NCBI GenBank assembly: GCA_965243525.1 | Contig: OZ251568.1 | Location: forward strand, 1,364,001 to 1,428,000 | DNA from: WTKD01 sp965243525 | Lineage (GTDB): Bacteria > Spirochaetota > Spirochaetia > WTKD01 | Reading direction: 5' to 3' | Length of the DNA stretch: 64,000 nucleotides | In this document: positions 25,081 through 33,995 of the stretch, one piece after another | Layout of the letters: each line of letters starts with the position of its first letter | Numbering within the stretch: the stretch's first letter is position 1 | Translations under genes and position numbers: made by a program | Notes under the pieces: generated by a model | Databases searched by the model: none | The model's input: the letters and a program-made list of their open reading frames with translations, nothing else | Told to the model about the DNA's origin: nothing

Positions 25081-26001
25081 ATGGTCCTACATTGTGGAGA
25101 GGCAATCATAGATTTGATTCCAAATGAATCGGGCGCATTGGTGCCAGTTCCTGGAGGATCGCAGTTAAATACGGCGATTGCGTTGAGACGTCTTGGCAGC
25201 GACGCTGGATTTGTAGGAAGTATATCCAAGGATGGATTTGGGAATACCTATGCGCAGCTTGCTCTAAAAGAGGGCATAAATCTTAACTATACCCAACGTG
25301 TTTCTGAACCAAGCGCTCTTGCAGTGGTGCAGGTTGATCAAGTAGGTCAAGTTGATTATTCGTTTTATTTTGAGGGAACCTCACTCTTTGCCTTTTCTGC
25401 GGATCGACTTTCTCTTCCCAGTGATGATGTTTGGTGCATACAATATGGTTCGCTAGCCTATTATGTTGAACCACTGGCAACTGAAATGCGAGCATATGTT
25501 GCAACTTGCAAAGCACTCAAGGTGGTAAAAGCAGTTGATATCAATATTCGCGATGCCCTTATTTCGGATGAATCCCTTGTTCGCAAGAATCTCATCGAGG
25601 GAGTACATGAATGTGATGTATTGAAATGTACCGAGGAAGAGCTTGCCTTTTTATTTCCAAATCAAACTGAAACAGAGTGCATTGAATACTGCATCGCACA
25701 CGGAACAAGCCTTATCTGTCTTACCCGCGGACCAAGGGGAGCAAGTCTTATTACTCCTTCTCATCGGGTTGATTGTCCAGGGCGCGCGGTGGAAGTCGTA
25801 GACACACTCGGTGCAGGTGATAGTTTTCACGCAGCGGTATTACATTATCTTGATGCACATGGTCTTCGCTCAAAGGAGGCTATCCAAAACATGCAACTAG
25901 CTCAGCTAACTGAGATGGCAAAATTTGGGGTTGCGGTGTCTGCAATCGTTTGTTTACGCAAGGGAGCGAATGCACCCTATGCACATGAAGTGACCCTTTA
26001 A
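25081..26001 (+). CDS. PfkB-family sugar kinase (fructokinase-like)
   Basis: Cytosolic ribokinase-fold kinase of 306 residues. The N-terminal signature is VPGGSQLNTAIALRRLGSDAGFVGSISKDGFG, and the C-terminal catalytic motif is DTLGAGDSFHAAVLHYL with the base Asp in GAGDS. KCTEEELAFLF and CLTRGPRGASL are typical of fructokinases. A TTG six bases upstream could also start the frame; ATG at 25081 fits the usual beginning (VLHCGEAIIDLIP). It stands alone downstream of tRNA-Arg and is convergent with the next gene. Fructose is the likely but unproven substrate. Confidence 0.85.
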   Translation: MVLHCGEAIIDLIPNESGALVPVPGGSQLNTAIALRRLGSDAGFVGSISKDGFGNTYAQLALKEGINLNYTQRVSEPSALAVVQVDQVGQVDYSFYFEGTSLFAFSADRLSLPSDDVWCIQYGSLAYYVEPLATEMRAYVATCKALKVVKAVDINIRDALISDESLVRKNLIEGVHECDVLKCTEEELAFLFPNQTETECIEYCIAHGTSLICLTRGPRGASLITPSHRVDCPGRAVEVVDTLGAGDSFHAAVLHYLDAHGLRSKEAIQNMQLAQLTEMAKFGVAVSAIVCLRKGANAPYAHEVTL

Positions 26002-26065
26002 TAAGGCCGCAAAAAAACTAGCCATGGATAAATCAATGTCTACAACTTCATCTCTTCCATCTACA

Positions 26066-28174
26066 TTAGCGCAAATTTGTTGGAAGATCTTCTAAACTAG
26101 CAATCGTGCTATACAGCAATGAAATGCTGTCATGCGACCTAGATTCTGCAGGGACAGCCTCCATGACACCATTTTCACATGTAAAGGTATACGTGTTGCA
26201 TGTGATGGGCAATGAGAAAATCGTTTCATATAACCATGTATAGATCTTGTTAATTCGATCCATGAGGTTACTCAGTTCAGCGGTGCGCACAGTACGTTTG
26301 CGATAGCGATACAGGCCATGGAGAATCATGCACTGTTGCCAAACGTAAAACGTCCTCGCCAGGCCCCCGGGTGATGTTTCTTTTGCAATGATTGATTCTT
26401 CTTTGGCATAGGACACATTTTCACAGATAATGCCAATCGGCGTACGTAAGCCAATTGGATAGGGAAGCTCCATGAGATCACAGCACAATCCAATATCGAA
26501 TGCATCCATATCTAGAAAATATAACGTATAGCAAAAGGTTGATGTCATAATTGGGATCTTCTTTGTACGTAGATCAAGTGATTTTGCAAAAAAATGAATC
26601 GGAGTTTTCCGTTTAATCCGCTTTTGCAGAATCTGAGTAAAAGACATGCCTTCTAAGGTTTGTGTCTGAAAAAAATTGTTTTCTTCAGGATTTAATCGAG
26701 ACGACTGGAAAAAAATTGAAATACAATGACTAATTTCAGAGCAAGGAATCAAAACCTCAAAATGATGAATGATGTTTATCCATTGGGTGAAAAGAACAGC
26801 CGTTTTTTGCGATGATATGAGTTCAGCGATACATCCCATAGAATACGTTTTGCAAAACAGGGCGATTTTTTTGTATGCCGACGATTCTCTGAGAGAATGG
26901 CACCATTTGTCTAGATAAAAGAGTAGAGCCGGAAAAATATGAACATTTATCGAAGAAGGATAGTTTGCATAGGGGATCGTGGTGGGATCGTATTGGCTAT
27001 GTGTAAAGAGGCATTCAGGGAATAGATGTATCGAACTTTTGAGGAATTGCTTTGAAACAATTTCTAGTATGCGGAGGATAAGGCTTAATCGAGATGACGG
27101 AGAAATGTATTCGATTGAATTGAGCGATAGTAGTGAAGGATCATTTGTAAACAGATACAGCAGTACTAAGGGAAACACCAATACCAGAGAATCATTCTCG
27201 TTAAGATGTATCGGTTTTTTTGAAAGCGCATCTTGCTGAAGGGCGTTGGGATTATGAATGATGTGCCAGATCGGGGCTTCGGTGTGATCGAGATATCGTT
27301 CAGAAAGAAACCCTTTTTCTGATGTATGCTTAAGAAGGCTATCGATGGCCCTCGTCACTACACCTTCCGAAAGGACAGGAGTGGTCAATGCAATAAACCA
27401 CAACATATCTTTGTGTTCGATATGGGTGGTATATGGTGACCCTGCATAAAATGCTTGGTCTACATACAGAAATTTCGCAATGTTTTTTGGCAGAGAAGAA
27501 TTTGTATGAGAAGCCTTTTGAGGAAATAAGGTCGTCGGTGTTCGAGGATTAATTTCTTTTGTGAGTGTCCACTGAAAGAGAATATTAATCGCGTTTTGAG
27601 AACTTGAACGGATAACAAAAGAAACGGTTTCTCTTCCTCCGCGAGGGAGTATGGTAATATCATTTTCTGTTTCTTGGTGATCTGATGTTGAGAGAGTAAT
27701 TTCCAGTGTTGAATAGGCATCTTCGGCAATAAGGTGTCTTTCAAGAAAAATTGAGGGCTTGGTTTCATGTGATCTAATAGAAAACGTTGTTCCAACCGGA
27801 ATGGTGCTCAGGTCTGTAAATTCCTGTAGCTTTTGATAGTTTGAGTTCTTGTAAGAATCGTTCATTATAAAAGGATGATCTATTAACATAAATTTTCCTA
27901 TCTGTAGTAATCGAAAAGGAAAACGAATGGACACTTGAACGCTCTGGTGTCTTTGATTATTTACGATATTGGGGGACGAAATAATCTTTGGAACAAGGCT
28001 AGAATCCTTCCACCTGACGCGACAAGATGATTTTAAACTTTGTTCAAGGAAGGTAGTAGCAAGTGCAAGTTCGTGATTACAATCGTATTGAAAATGTGCA
28101 TGGAATATATCGGAGTAGAGCAAACATTCTTGTATGGAGGGTGAATTTCGCAACGGAATCGATGAGGCACTCAT
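26066..28174 (-). CDS. Unrecognised 702-residue cytosolic protein
   Basis: I do not recognise the family. There is no signal peptide or membrane helix. The N-terminal half is beta-rich (VSIRFPFRLLQIGKFMLIDHPF, STLEITLSTS, NILFQWTL). The second half is alpha-helical and begins with YAGSPYTTHIEHKDMLWFIAL, loosely like the start of the (alpha/alpha)6 domain in glycogen-debranching-type glycosidases; PSSINVHIFPALLFYLDKW and PGGLARTFYVWQQCMILHGLYRY could be later helices. A sugar-active enzyme is possible, not shown. The start is preceded by a long TA-rich tract and no ribosome site. It is convergent with the PfkB kinase gene. Confidence 0.6.
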   Translation of the reverse strand: MSASSIPLRNSPSIQECLLYSDIFHAHFQYDCNHELALATTFLEQSLKSSCRVRWKDSSLVPKIISSPNIVNNQRHQSVQVSIRFPFRLLQIGKFMLIDHPFIMNDSYKNSNYQKLQEFTDLSTIPVGTTFSIRSHETKPSIFLERHLIAEDAYSTLEITLSTSDHQETENDITILPRGGRETVSFVIRSSSQNAINILFQWTLTKEINPRTPTTLFPQKASHTNSSLPKNIAKFLYVDQAFYAGSPYTTHIEHKDMLWFIALTTPVLSEGVVTRAIDSLLKHTSEKGFLSERYLDHTEAPIWHIIHNPNALQQDALSKKPIHLNENDSLVLVFPLVLLYLFTNDPSLLSLNSIEYISPSSRLSLILRILEIVSKQFLKSSIHLFPECLFTHSQYDPTTIPYANYPSSINVHIFPALLFYLDKWCHSLRESSAYKKIALFCKTYSMGCIAELISSQKTAVLFTQWINIIHHFEVLIPCSEISHCISIFFQSSRLNPEENNFFQTQTLEGMSFTQILQKRIKRKTPIHFFAKSLDLRTKKIPIMTSTFCYTLYFLDMDAFDIGLCCDLMELPYPIGLRTPIGIICENVSYAKEESIIAKETSPGGLARTFYVWQQCMILHGLYRYRKRTVRTAELSNLMDRINKIYTWLYETIFSLPITCNTYTFTCENGVMEAVPAESRSHDSISLLYSTIASLEDLPTNLR

Positions 28175-28284
28175 AATATATATATTATATATATTTTACT
28201 TTTTTTACAAAGGCTAAAAACTCAATTAGACCTGATGCATGGCATGTTTTGAATTGGTGGATGCTGTTTCTGGATGAAATTACG

Positions 28285-28368
28285 TGCGGCGAAGAGGACT
28301 TGAACCTCCACGGGTTTTACCCCACTAGCCCCTCAAGCTAGCGTGTCTACCGATTCCACCACCGCCGC
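28285..28368 (-). tRNA. tRNA-Leu (anticodon GAG)
   Basis: 84-base class II tRNA with a long variable arm. Acceptor GCGGCGG pairs with TCGCCGC, anticodon stem CTAGC/GCTAG encloses TTGAGGG, discriminator A. Reads CTC and CTT. The flanks 28175-28284 and 28369-28501 show no gene. Confidence 0.95.
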
Positions 28369-28501
28369 AAAGAAACTTCAGTATACTATGTGGTGGGAGG
28401 TGATTCAAGGAAATACCTAAAACACAACACTTTTCGGCGGCATTCTTCGGCAAGATTGTGAATAAACTTGTTCAACAGCACACAGTTATTAGTTTGTGTT
28501 G

Positions 28502-30295
28502 TTACATAGCAGCTTCAACGGCCTCTAATGTATTTTGAAATGTACGAATGGCCGCAGTTACTGCACGTTTGACATCTACCCCTGAAGTTTCCAAATTATC
28601 GAGGGGAAACATGCTGCCTCCTCGCTTTAGAAAGGCTAAAAAGGATGATGGATCGCCAGACTGAATGATGTCATCGGCAAAACACACTGCTGAGGCGATG
28701 CCGGTGGCGTATTTGTACACGTAAAATGCATTGTAAAAATGAGGGATACGAAGGCATTCAAGTGATGCGCAGTCAGGAAGTTCGACAGCGCTGCCAAAAT
28801 ACTGTTCCAGCAATGCTTGATAGGCCGTTGTAAAGAATTCAAGGCTGAGGCTCTGCCCCTGTTCTGCTTGTTTATGCACAATATGCTCAAATTCTGCAAA
28901 CATGGTTTGTCGAAAGAACGTGGTAATAAAGCCATCGAGTTTCTTGTGGAGCAAATATTGATGCATGGTAGGTGAAGTATTTGTCTTTTCCAAATAATGG
29001 GATAATAATAATTCGTTTAGCGTTGAAGCTATTTCTGCCTCAAAAATGGTGTATTGATACTGTGGATAGGGGTTATGCTTGCTTGACAGATAACTATGTA
29101 CGCTGTGCCCAACCTCGTGTAGCAATGTAAAAAGACTATCGATGCTGTCATTGCGATAATTCATCAGAATGTATGGATAGGATCGGTATGCTGAATGTGA
29201 AAATGCTCCGGAGCGTTTGCCCTTTGATTCATATCTATCGATCCAACGTTGTTCCACACCTTTTTGCACAATGGCACAGTATTCTTCACCGAGCGGCTTG
29301 CAAGCAGCGAGCATGATTTCAACTGCAGTATCGAAGGGATACTCAACGTGTAAATCTGGAACGAGTGAGGCGTACATATCGTAATGGGTCAGTGTTTCAA
29401 CAGACAACAATTTTTTTCGCATTGCATAGTACCGATGGAGCACGGGGAATGCTTCATGAATATGCTCTATCAAGGTATCGTATACAGATTCCGGAATATT
29501 ATTGTCGAATAGAGAGGCAGCACGAGCTGAAGGGTAGTTTCGTACTCGTGCAGTGTATATATCATGGTGAACAGATCCGGTGTAGAGGCTTGCGATGGTG
29601 TTTTTGTGATCAGAGAACTCGCCATAAAATTGAAAATAGCTTTTTTTTCTGATTTCACGATCTGGATGTTCCAGACAAGAGTGAAGACTGCTTTGGGTTA
29701 ATTCAATCGATTGGCCATTCACATCAATGGATCCGAATTGCATGTCAACATCGGTTAGGATTGAAAAAGCCTTTTGGCTTGCTGATGCAAAAGGTTTCTG
29801 CAAGGCCAATAGAGTTTCTTCAGCCTCGGACAGAATGTGCTGTTTTCTTCGAATTATCTTTTCAATGGCAAATTTATAATCCTGTATGCGTGAATCAGAG
29901 AGATAGGTATCGATGATCGATTGATCTAGTTGCAATACCTCAGGAGAAAGAAACGAGCAGGAGTGATTCCATTCTGTATACAGGTGGATTGCCTTCTCTT
30001 GTTGTTCAAATCGCTGAGAATCTTGGAGGTTTTCTGAAAATCGCAGCTGTGCATAAACGACAACTGCCTCCAAACGCTCTTCTAATGCATAGATGATTGC
30101 CAAAGCTTCAAAAAAAACATCAGCTGATTCTCCCAAGCGACCCTTGAATGATTGCACCTGTGGGAGATTAGCGTGCAGGTCGTTTAGTTCTTCGTGCCAG
30201 ACATCAACAGATGAAAACATTGGGGTAAGATCCCAGGTATCTTGTGGTGAACATTCATCACGTGTTGGAATGCTCTGAGGGGTGTGTTTTTGCAT
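28502..30295 (-). CDS. pepF: Oligoendopeptidase F (M3 metallopeptidase)
   Basis: Cytosolic zinc peptidase of 597 residues that trims short peptides. The active site is LLHEVGHSVHSYLS with the downstream Glu in IFEAEIASTLNELLL; the N-terminal PepF domain shows TWDLTPMFSSVDVWHEEL and FKGRLGESADVFFEAL. The frame continues to an ATG at 30322, but ATG at 30295 (MQKHTPQ) has AGGA at a suitable distance and the upstream one does not, so the shorter form is chosen. Length agrees with the family. Single gene with tRNA-Leu downstream. Confidence 0.93.
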   Translation of the reverse strand: MQKHTPQSIPTRDECSPQDTWDLTPMFSSVDVWHEELNDLHANLPQVQSFKGRLGESADVFFEALAIIYALEERLEAVVVYAQLRFSENLQDSQRFEQQEKAIHLYTEWNHSCSFLSPEVLQLDQSIIDTYLSDSRIQDYKFAIEKIIRRKQHILSEAEETLLALQKPFASASQKAFSILTDVDMQFGSIDVNGQSIELTQSSLHSCLEHPDREIRKKSYFQFYGEFSDHKNTIASLYTGSVHHDIYTARVRNYPSARAASLFDNNIPESVYDTLIEHIHEAFPVLHRYYAMRKKLLSVETLTHYDMYASLVPDLHVEYPFDTAVEIMLAACKPLGEEYCAIVQKGVEQRWIDRYESKGKRSGAFSHSAYRSYPYILMNYRNDSIDSLFTLLHEVGHSVHSYLSSKHNPYPQYQYTIFEAEIASTLNELLLSHYLEKTNTSPTMHQYLLHKKLDGFITTFFRQTMFAEFEHIVHKQAEQGQSLSLEFFTTAYQALLEQYFGSAVELPDCASLECLRIPHFYNAFYVYKYATGIASAVCFADDIIQSGDPSSFLAFLKRGGSMFPLDNLETSGVDVKRAVTAAIRTFQNTLEAVEAAM

Positions 30296-30452
30296 ACCCC
30301 ATCCTAGTATACAACTCAACATCCTTCAACATAGAAAATCATTTTTGCTATTGTCAGAAACGTGATAGAGTGATCATCTTGTTGCACATAATAGGAGAGT
30401 ACTTGGTAACCTTTCTGATTGACCAAACAACGTGCAGGATATACGCTTGCAC

Positions 30453-31001
30453 ATGGTTCATTCATGGCATGGTATATCAAAACGGCGGGTTACCCCTGAA
30501 CGGTTTATTGCGGTTATTGAGATTGCCAAGGGAAGCAAAAAAAAATATGAACTAGACAAAGAAACGGGATTGATTCGTCTTGACAGAATACTCATCACGG
30601 CGACGCATTATCCATCGAATTATGGATTTATTCCCGTTACCTATGCTGAGGACAATGATCCCCTCGATGTTTTAGTGCTTTGTTCGGAAGTACTTGATCC
30701 ACTTACGATTGTTGAATGTTATCCCATCGGGGTTGTAGAAATGATCGACGACAATGAAGTTGATGAAAAAATAATTGCCATCCCCTTCAAGGATCCAGTG
30801 TTTTCGGGGTATCGGGATATCCATACATTGCCACAGCATACATTACATGAAATTTCGCATTTCTTTGAGGTGTACAAAGCATTGGAACACTCCGAAACAT
30901 CGGTGAAACGTATCCGATCGCGTGATCAAGCAATCACCATCATTGAAAAGGCATTAATTGCCTATGAGCACTATGCCGAAACGCTATCAGAAAAAAATTA
31001 A
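30453..31001 (+). CDS. ppa: Inorganic pyrophosphatase, soluble family I
   Basis: Hydrolyses pyrophosphate to orthophosphate, 182 residues from ATG 30453. Family I motifs: AVIEIAKGSKKKYELDKETG, HYPSNYGFIPVTY and the metal-binding AEDNDPLDVLVL with its three acidic residues; KIIAIPFKDP and FFEVYKALE follow. A GTG at 30432 could add seven residues; neither start has a close ribosome site, but the alignment with family N-termini (a WH pair just before the first strand) supports ATG 30453. Its 3' end overlaps the convergent rdgB stop by four bases. Confidence 0.93.
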   Translation: MVHSWHGISKRRVTPERFIAVIEIAKGSKKKYELDKETGLIRLDRILITATHYPSNYGFIPVTYAEDNDPLDVLVLCSEVLDPLTIVECYPIGVVEMIDDNEVDEKIIAIPFKDPVFSGYRDIHTLPQHTLHEISHFFEVYKALEHSETSVKRIRSRDQAITIIEKALIAYEHYAETLSEKN

Positions 31002-31618
31002 TTCGATATTGATTTATATGCTTGGACGACTCTGCGTAATGCACGACTCCGGTGTGAGTGATGGTGTTTCTCATCGTCGCTGAGCATGCTTACTGGCTGA
31101 GAGCATCCATCAGGAATAAAAATAGGATCATATCCAAACCCTGTTTCACCCTTGCTGTATGATTCTGCAATACTTCCTGACCAAATTTCTTCGACAACGA
31201 TGTATTGCAGTCGGGATAGAAAAAAGATGGTAGTGCACGTATAATGTGCTGACCGAGATTGCTGTTGCTTTGTGAGCATTTCAAGCAGAAAATAAGCCCG
31301 TTCTTCATCAGTTGATTTGCCCTGCGATTGCCCATAGCGTGCCGAAATGACTCCTGGTGCTCCTTGGAGTGCGTCTACACAGATTCCTGAATCTTCCACC
31401 AAAAAGGGATAGATTGCCGTTGTTTGATTTTGATAGGCATGTGCTTTTTGAAATGCGTTTTCAAGAAATGAGCTTCCTGTTTCGGGGCAGGAAAACTGTT
31501 GTGAAACATCAGCCAATGTAACAAAAGATATGCCAAAATCATACAGATAGCCAATAGCAGAATATTCTTGCTGTTTATGTTTATTGTTACTGCAAATAAG
31601 TATCGTTTTGCTCTGCAT
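30998..31618 (-). CDS. rdgB: XTP/dITP pyrophosphatase (house-cleaning NTPase)
   Basis: Removes non-canonical purine triphosphates, 206 residues. HAM1/RdgB motifs: ICSNNKHKQQEYSAI at the start, FLVEDSGICVDALQGAPGVISARYG with the metal Asp, and ETGFGYDPIFIPDG; the C-terminal SHRSRALRRV corresponds to the usual SHR-A motif. Its start lies inside the 3' end of the upstream helix-turn-helix gene (32-base overlap), suggesting translational coupling. Length matches the family. Confidence 0.93.
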   Translation of the reverse strand: MQSKTILICSNNKHKQQEYSAIGYLYDFGISFVTLADVSQQFSCPETGSSFLENAFQKAHAYQNQTTAIYPFLVEDSGICVDALQGAPGVISARYGQSQGKSTDEERAYFLLEMLTKQQQSRSAHYTCTTIFFLSRLQYIVVEEIWSGSIAESYSKGETGFGYDPIFIPDGCSQPVSMLSDDEKHHHSHRSRALRRVVQAYKSISN

Positions 31619-32486
31619 TTCTGAGTCTATACTGTTTTATCGTTTTCTTTAAGAGATAAATACTTGAGTCAACAGTTCCCTTGGAAAGTGTAAGAATTTG
31701 AGCGATATCTCTGTTAGACAAAGATCGTGGAATTGAATGGATGCGTCTATTAATTTTCTGGAGTCGAGTTTGATATTTTTTCTCAGCTTCAATTTGCTGA
31801 GAATCAGTTCTCATCGTATGATTGTTTTGTGATTGAGCCTGATGTAAGCGTTGCAACAGAGTATTTCGTTGCTTTTCCAACAGAATAATACGTGTAACGC
31901 GACGTTCCTTTCTCTCCAATGCCGTCAATCGAATAGTAAAAAGTTGATTCACATCAAATGAGAATTTATCTGCAACAAAATCTATTTGTTCGGGCGTCCA
32001 TCGATCAATAAATTTTATAATCACAATGAACACACGTTTGCGAAATCCAGCACAACGCCGAGGATTCAATTTTTGAAAATATTGATAAATCTCGTTGAGA
32101 ATATCCATGGGAGCACTGGGTTGTGTCATGGATAGTTGGCTGTCGTGAGCTATTGAATAGGTAAGTTCTACTTTTTCTTGATAAATAATGTTTGCGTGTT
32201 GCATGTTTTGTTTTCCGAGCATCCGAAAATAACTTTTTAACTGGTATTTAATATAGCTGTTGAGATATGCTTCAAAGGATTTTCCGATTGCTCTATAGCG
32301 ATGAATAGTCTTTCGAATCGTCGGATAAAAAAACAGCAGAAATCCTCCATATTCATCCTGTTGGATCATGCGGTTTGTAAGTATCGTATGATACGTATAC
32401 GTTGCTACTGTAGTTACTAGCTCTGGATGAGACATTTTTCCAGCGCGGTATAGTTGTAAATATACATCAAGGCTTTTGTTCTGCAT
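31587..32486 (-). CDS. Helix-turn-helix protein, possibly sigma-like
   Basis: Protein of 299 residues with no membrane segment. The C-terminal 45 residues form a clear helix-turn-helix (SLSNRDIAQILTLSKGTVDSSIYLLKKTI), like region 4 of sigma factors or the LuxR/sigma-70 superfamily. The N-terminal part (LLFFYPTIRKTIHRYRAIGKSFEAYLNSYIKYQLKSYFR) resembles the helical core where sigma regions 1.2-2 would be. A basic coiled segment (residues 190-240) links the two. Family not identified; a divergent sigma factor or anti-sigma-linked regulator is plausible. Cotranscribed and overlapping with rdgB. Confidence 0.7.
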   Translation of the reverse strand: MQNKSLDVYLQLYRAGKMSHPELVTTVATYTYHTILTNRMIQQDEYGGFLLFFYPTIRKTIHRYRAIGKSFEAYLNSYIKYQLKSYFRMLGKQNMQHANIIYQEKVELTYSIAHDSQLSMTQPSAPMDILNEIYQYFQKLNPRRCAGFRKRVFIVIIKFIDRWTPEQIDFVADKFSFDVNQLFTIRLTALERKERRVTRIILLEKQRNTLLQRLHQAQSQNNHTMRTDSQQIEAEKKYQTRLQKINRRIHSIPRSLSNRDIAQILTLSKGTVDSSIYLLKKTIKQYRLRNAEQNDTYLQ

Positions 32487-32555
32487 AACTAAAGCGACTT
32501 TATAAACAAAGTTATGCTTTTTTATACGTAAAAATATGTAATATTGATTTATATA

Positions 32556-33539
32556 TTATGCAGATTTATAACTATTTTTTATATAGTATTTCGTTTCATC
32601 TATGATTTGGTCAAGGCTTGCGTTCTTTTTTCTGAATCCTGCTGCTTGTGCGTGTCCACCACCTCCGAAATGGATTGCTATTTCGACAACGCGAAGTGGA
32701 GCCTTTGATCGAAGATTACCGACGATGATTGTTTTTGTCTCTTCCCACAAGAACACCAGCGCTCTATATGGTTCGATATGGAGGAGGGCATCGTAGAGCA
32801 GGTGGGATTCGATTCCTCCACAGAGTTGCTTTTCCTCTGCCGTCATAGTTGTTATCAAAAAGGGAGTTCCGTCGATGGGGGAGGCTCGCTGAAGTAGATT
32901 TCCTATCATTTGTACGGCGGGAAGGGTTGTCTTGATGTCAAGAATTTCTGCAACAGCACGAGGTGATGCGCCGCATTTTGCTAAATGCGCTGTCAGGGTG
33001 AATATCGCGTGCTGATGCGGTTCGACATAGCGAAAGAAAAAAGTATCACTTGCAATACCCATCAACAACAATGTTGCTATTTGCTCTGAGATGGGGCATT
33101 GAGCTGCCATATATAATTCACAAACAATTGCAGCTGAGGCAGGAGTTGTTGGATCGCAGAGTATTGTTGGATCATCAGTATCAATACCAACACTCAAGTG
33201 GTGATCAACTATAAATGTTGGCAGTTCTGCTAACCAGAGCGGCACTCCACCTGCTCGGGAGAGTTCAGAACAATCCACCAAACAAAGGGCAGATTTTTTA
33301 TCATTTCGTGGAAGGGCGGAAAGCGGGTGGAAGTCTTTTTTAAAATCTATGCTCTCTGAGCGATTGAATGGCCCTTCGTTCCAGCAATAGGCTTCTAATC
33401 CAAGAAGAGTGCTCAGATTCTGCATTCCCAACTGTGAAGCAATACAATCGCCATCAGGGCGCATATGTCCGATGATAAACAACTGCTCATATGTCTTCAG
33501 TAAGCGTAAAAAGTGGAGTAGTTTTTCGTGATGCATCAA
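32556..33539 (-). CDS. DHH-family phosphoesterase, NrnA-like
   Basis: Cytosolic phosphoesterase of 327 residues, likely degrading nanoRNA or 3'-phosphoadenosine phosphate. DHH motifs: IGHMRPDGDCIASQLG (motif I), CLVDCSELSRAGGVP (motif II), FIVDHHLS (motif III, the DHH itself), and the DHHA1 end GGGGHAQAAGF. No transmembrane or PAS/GGDEF part is present, so it is the NrnA rather than the GdpP type. It lies three bases after the small secreted-protein gene and is probably cotranscribed with it. Confidence 0.9.
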   Translation of the reverse strand: MMHHEKLLHFLRLLKTYEQLFIIGHMRPDGDCIASQLGMQNLSTLLGLEAYCWNEGPFNRSESIDFKKDFHPLSALPRNDKKSALCLVDCSELSRAGGVPLWLAELPTFIVDHHLSVGIDTDDPTILCDPTTPASAAIVCELYMAAQCPISEQIATLLLMGIASDTFFFRYVEPHQHAIFTLTAHLAKCGASPRAVAEILDIKTTLPAVQMIGNLLQRASPIDGTPFLITTMTAEEKQLCGGIESHLLYDALLHIEPYRALVFLWEETKTIIVGNLRSKAPLRVVEIAIHFGGGGHAQAAGFRKKNASLDQIIDETKYYIKNSYKSA

Positions 33540-33542
33540 TGA

Positions 33543-33941
33543 TTAGAACAACAAATCAGTAGGTTCTACGTTGAATATATTTTGAATTTCAGGAATATTT
33601 CGCAAGGTACGCCGCGCTGAATGCAGAGGATTCGACGGGAGATACAAATGAATTTTGTCGAGCTCACCGTCTAAGAAATACAATTCCATAAACGGAGAAT
33701 GATTTCCGGCAAATGTGTGGATATATGCAAATGAACTATAGGTGCTTCCAAACCAGGATATCGGCAGAGCTAATTCGTTTCGATAATCATGCAAATCTCC
33801 GTATGTCACCACGTATCCCTTGGTGTGTTCGTATACACGATCAAGAAAAATCCTGTATATAGAAACCTTGGGGTCATCGTCTTCTTGGGCAAATACGCTA
33901 CATACTAAAACTATAAGCAAGCAACACGATAATTTTTTCAT
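33543..33941 (-). CDS. Small secreted protein of unknown function
   Basis: Protein of 132 residues from ATG 33941, which has a GAGAGAGGAAG ribosome site (the open frame reaches 33962). Signal peptide MKKLSCCLLIVLVCSVFAQ, then a mature domain of about 110 residues (SIYRIFLDRVYEHTKGYVVTYGDLHDYR, a region around WFGSTYSSFAYIHTFAG, FMELYFLDGELDKIHLYLP). The cysteines at 6-7 and 14 are within the signal, and there is no lipobox. Not recognised; similar small secreted proteins occur in spirochaetes, from memory. Between clpX and the DHH phosphoesterase. Confidence 0.65.
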   Translation of the reverse strand: MKKLSCCLLIVLVCSVFAQEDDDPKVSIYRIFLDRVYEHTKGYVVTYGDLHDYRNELALPISWFGSTYSSFAYIHTFAGNHSPFMELYFLDGELDKIHLYLPSNPLHSARRTLRNIPEIQNIFNVEPTDLLF

Positions 33942-33995
33942 ACTTCCTCTCTCACTATGCATAATTTCGGTAAAACAAGGAATAAGCTATAGAGG

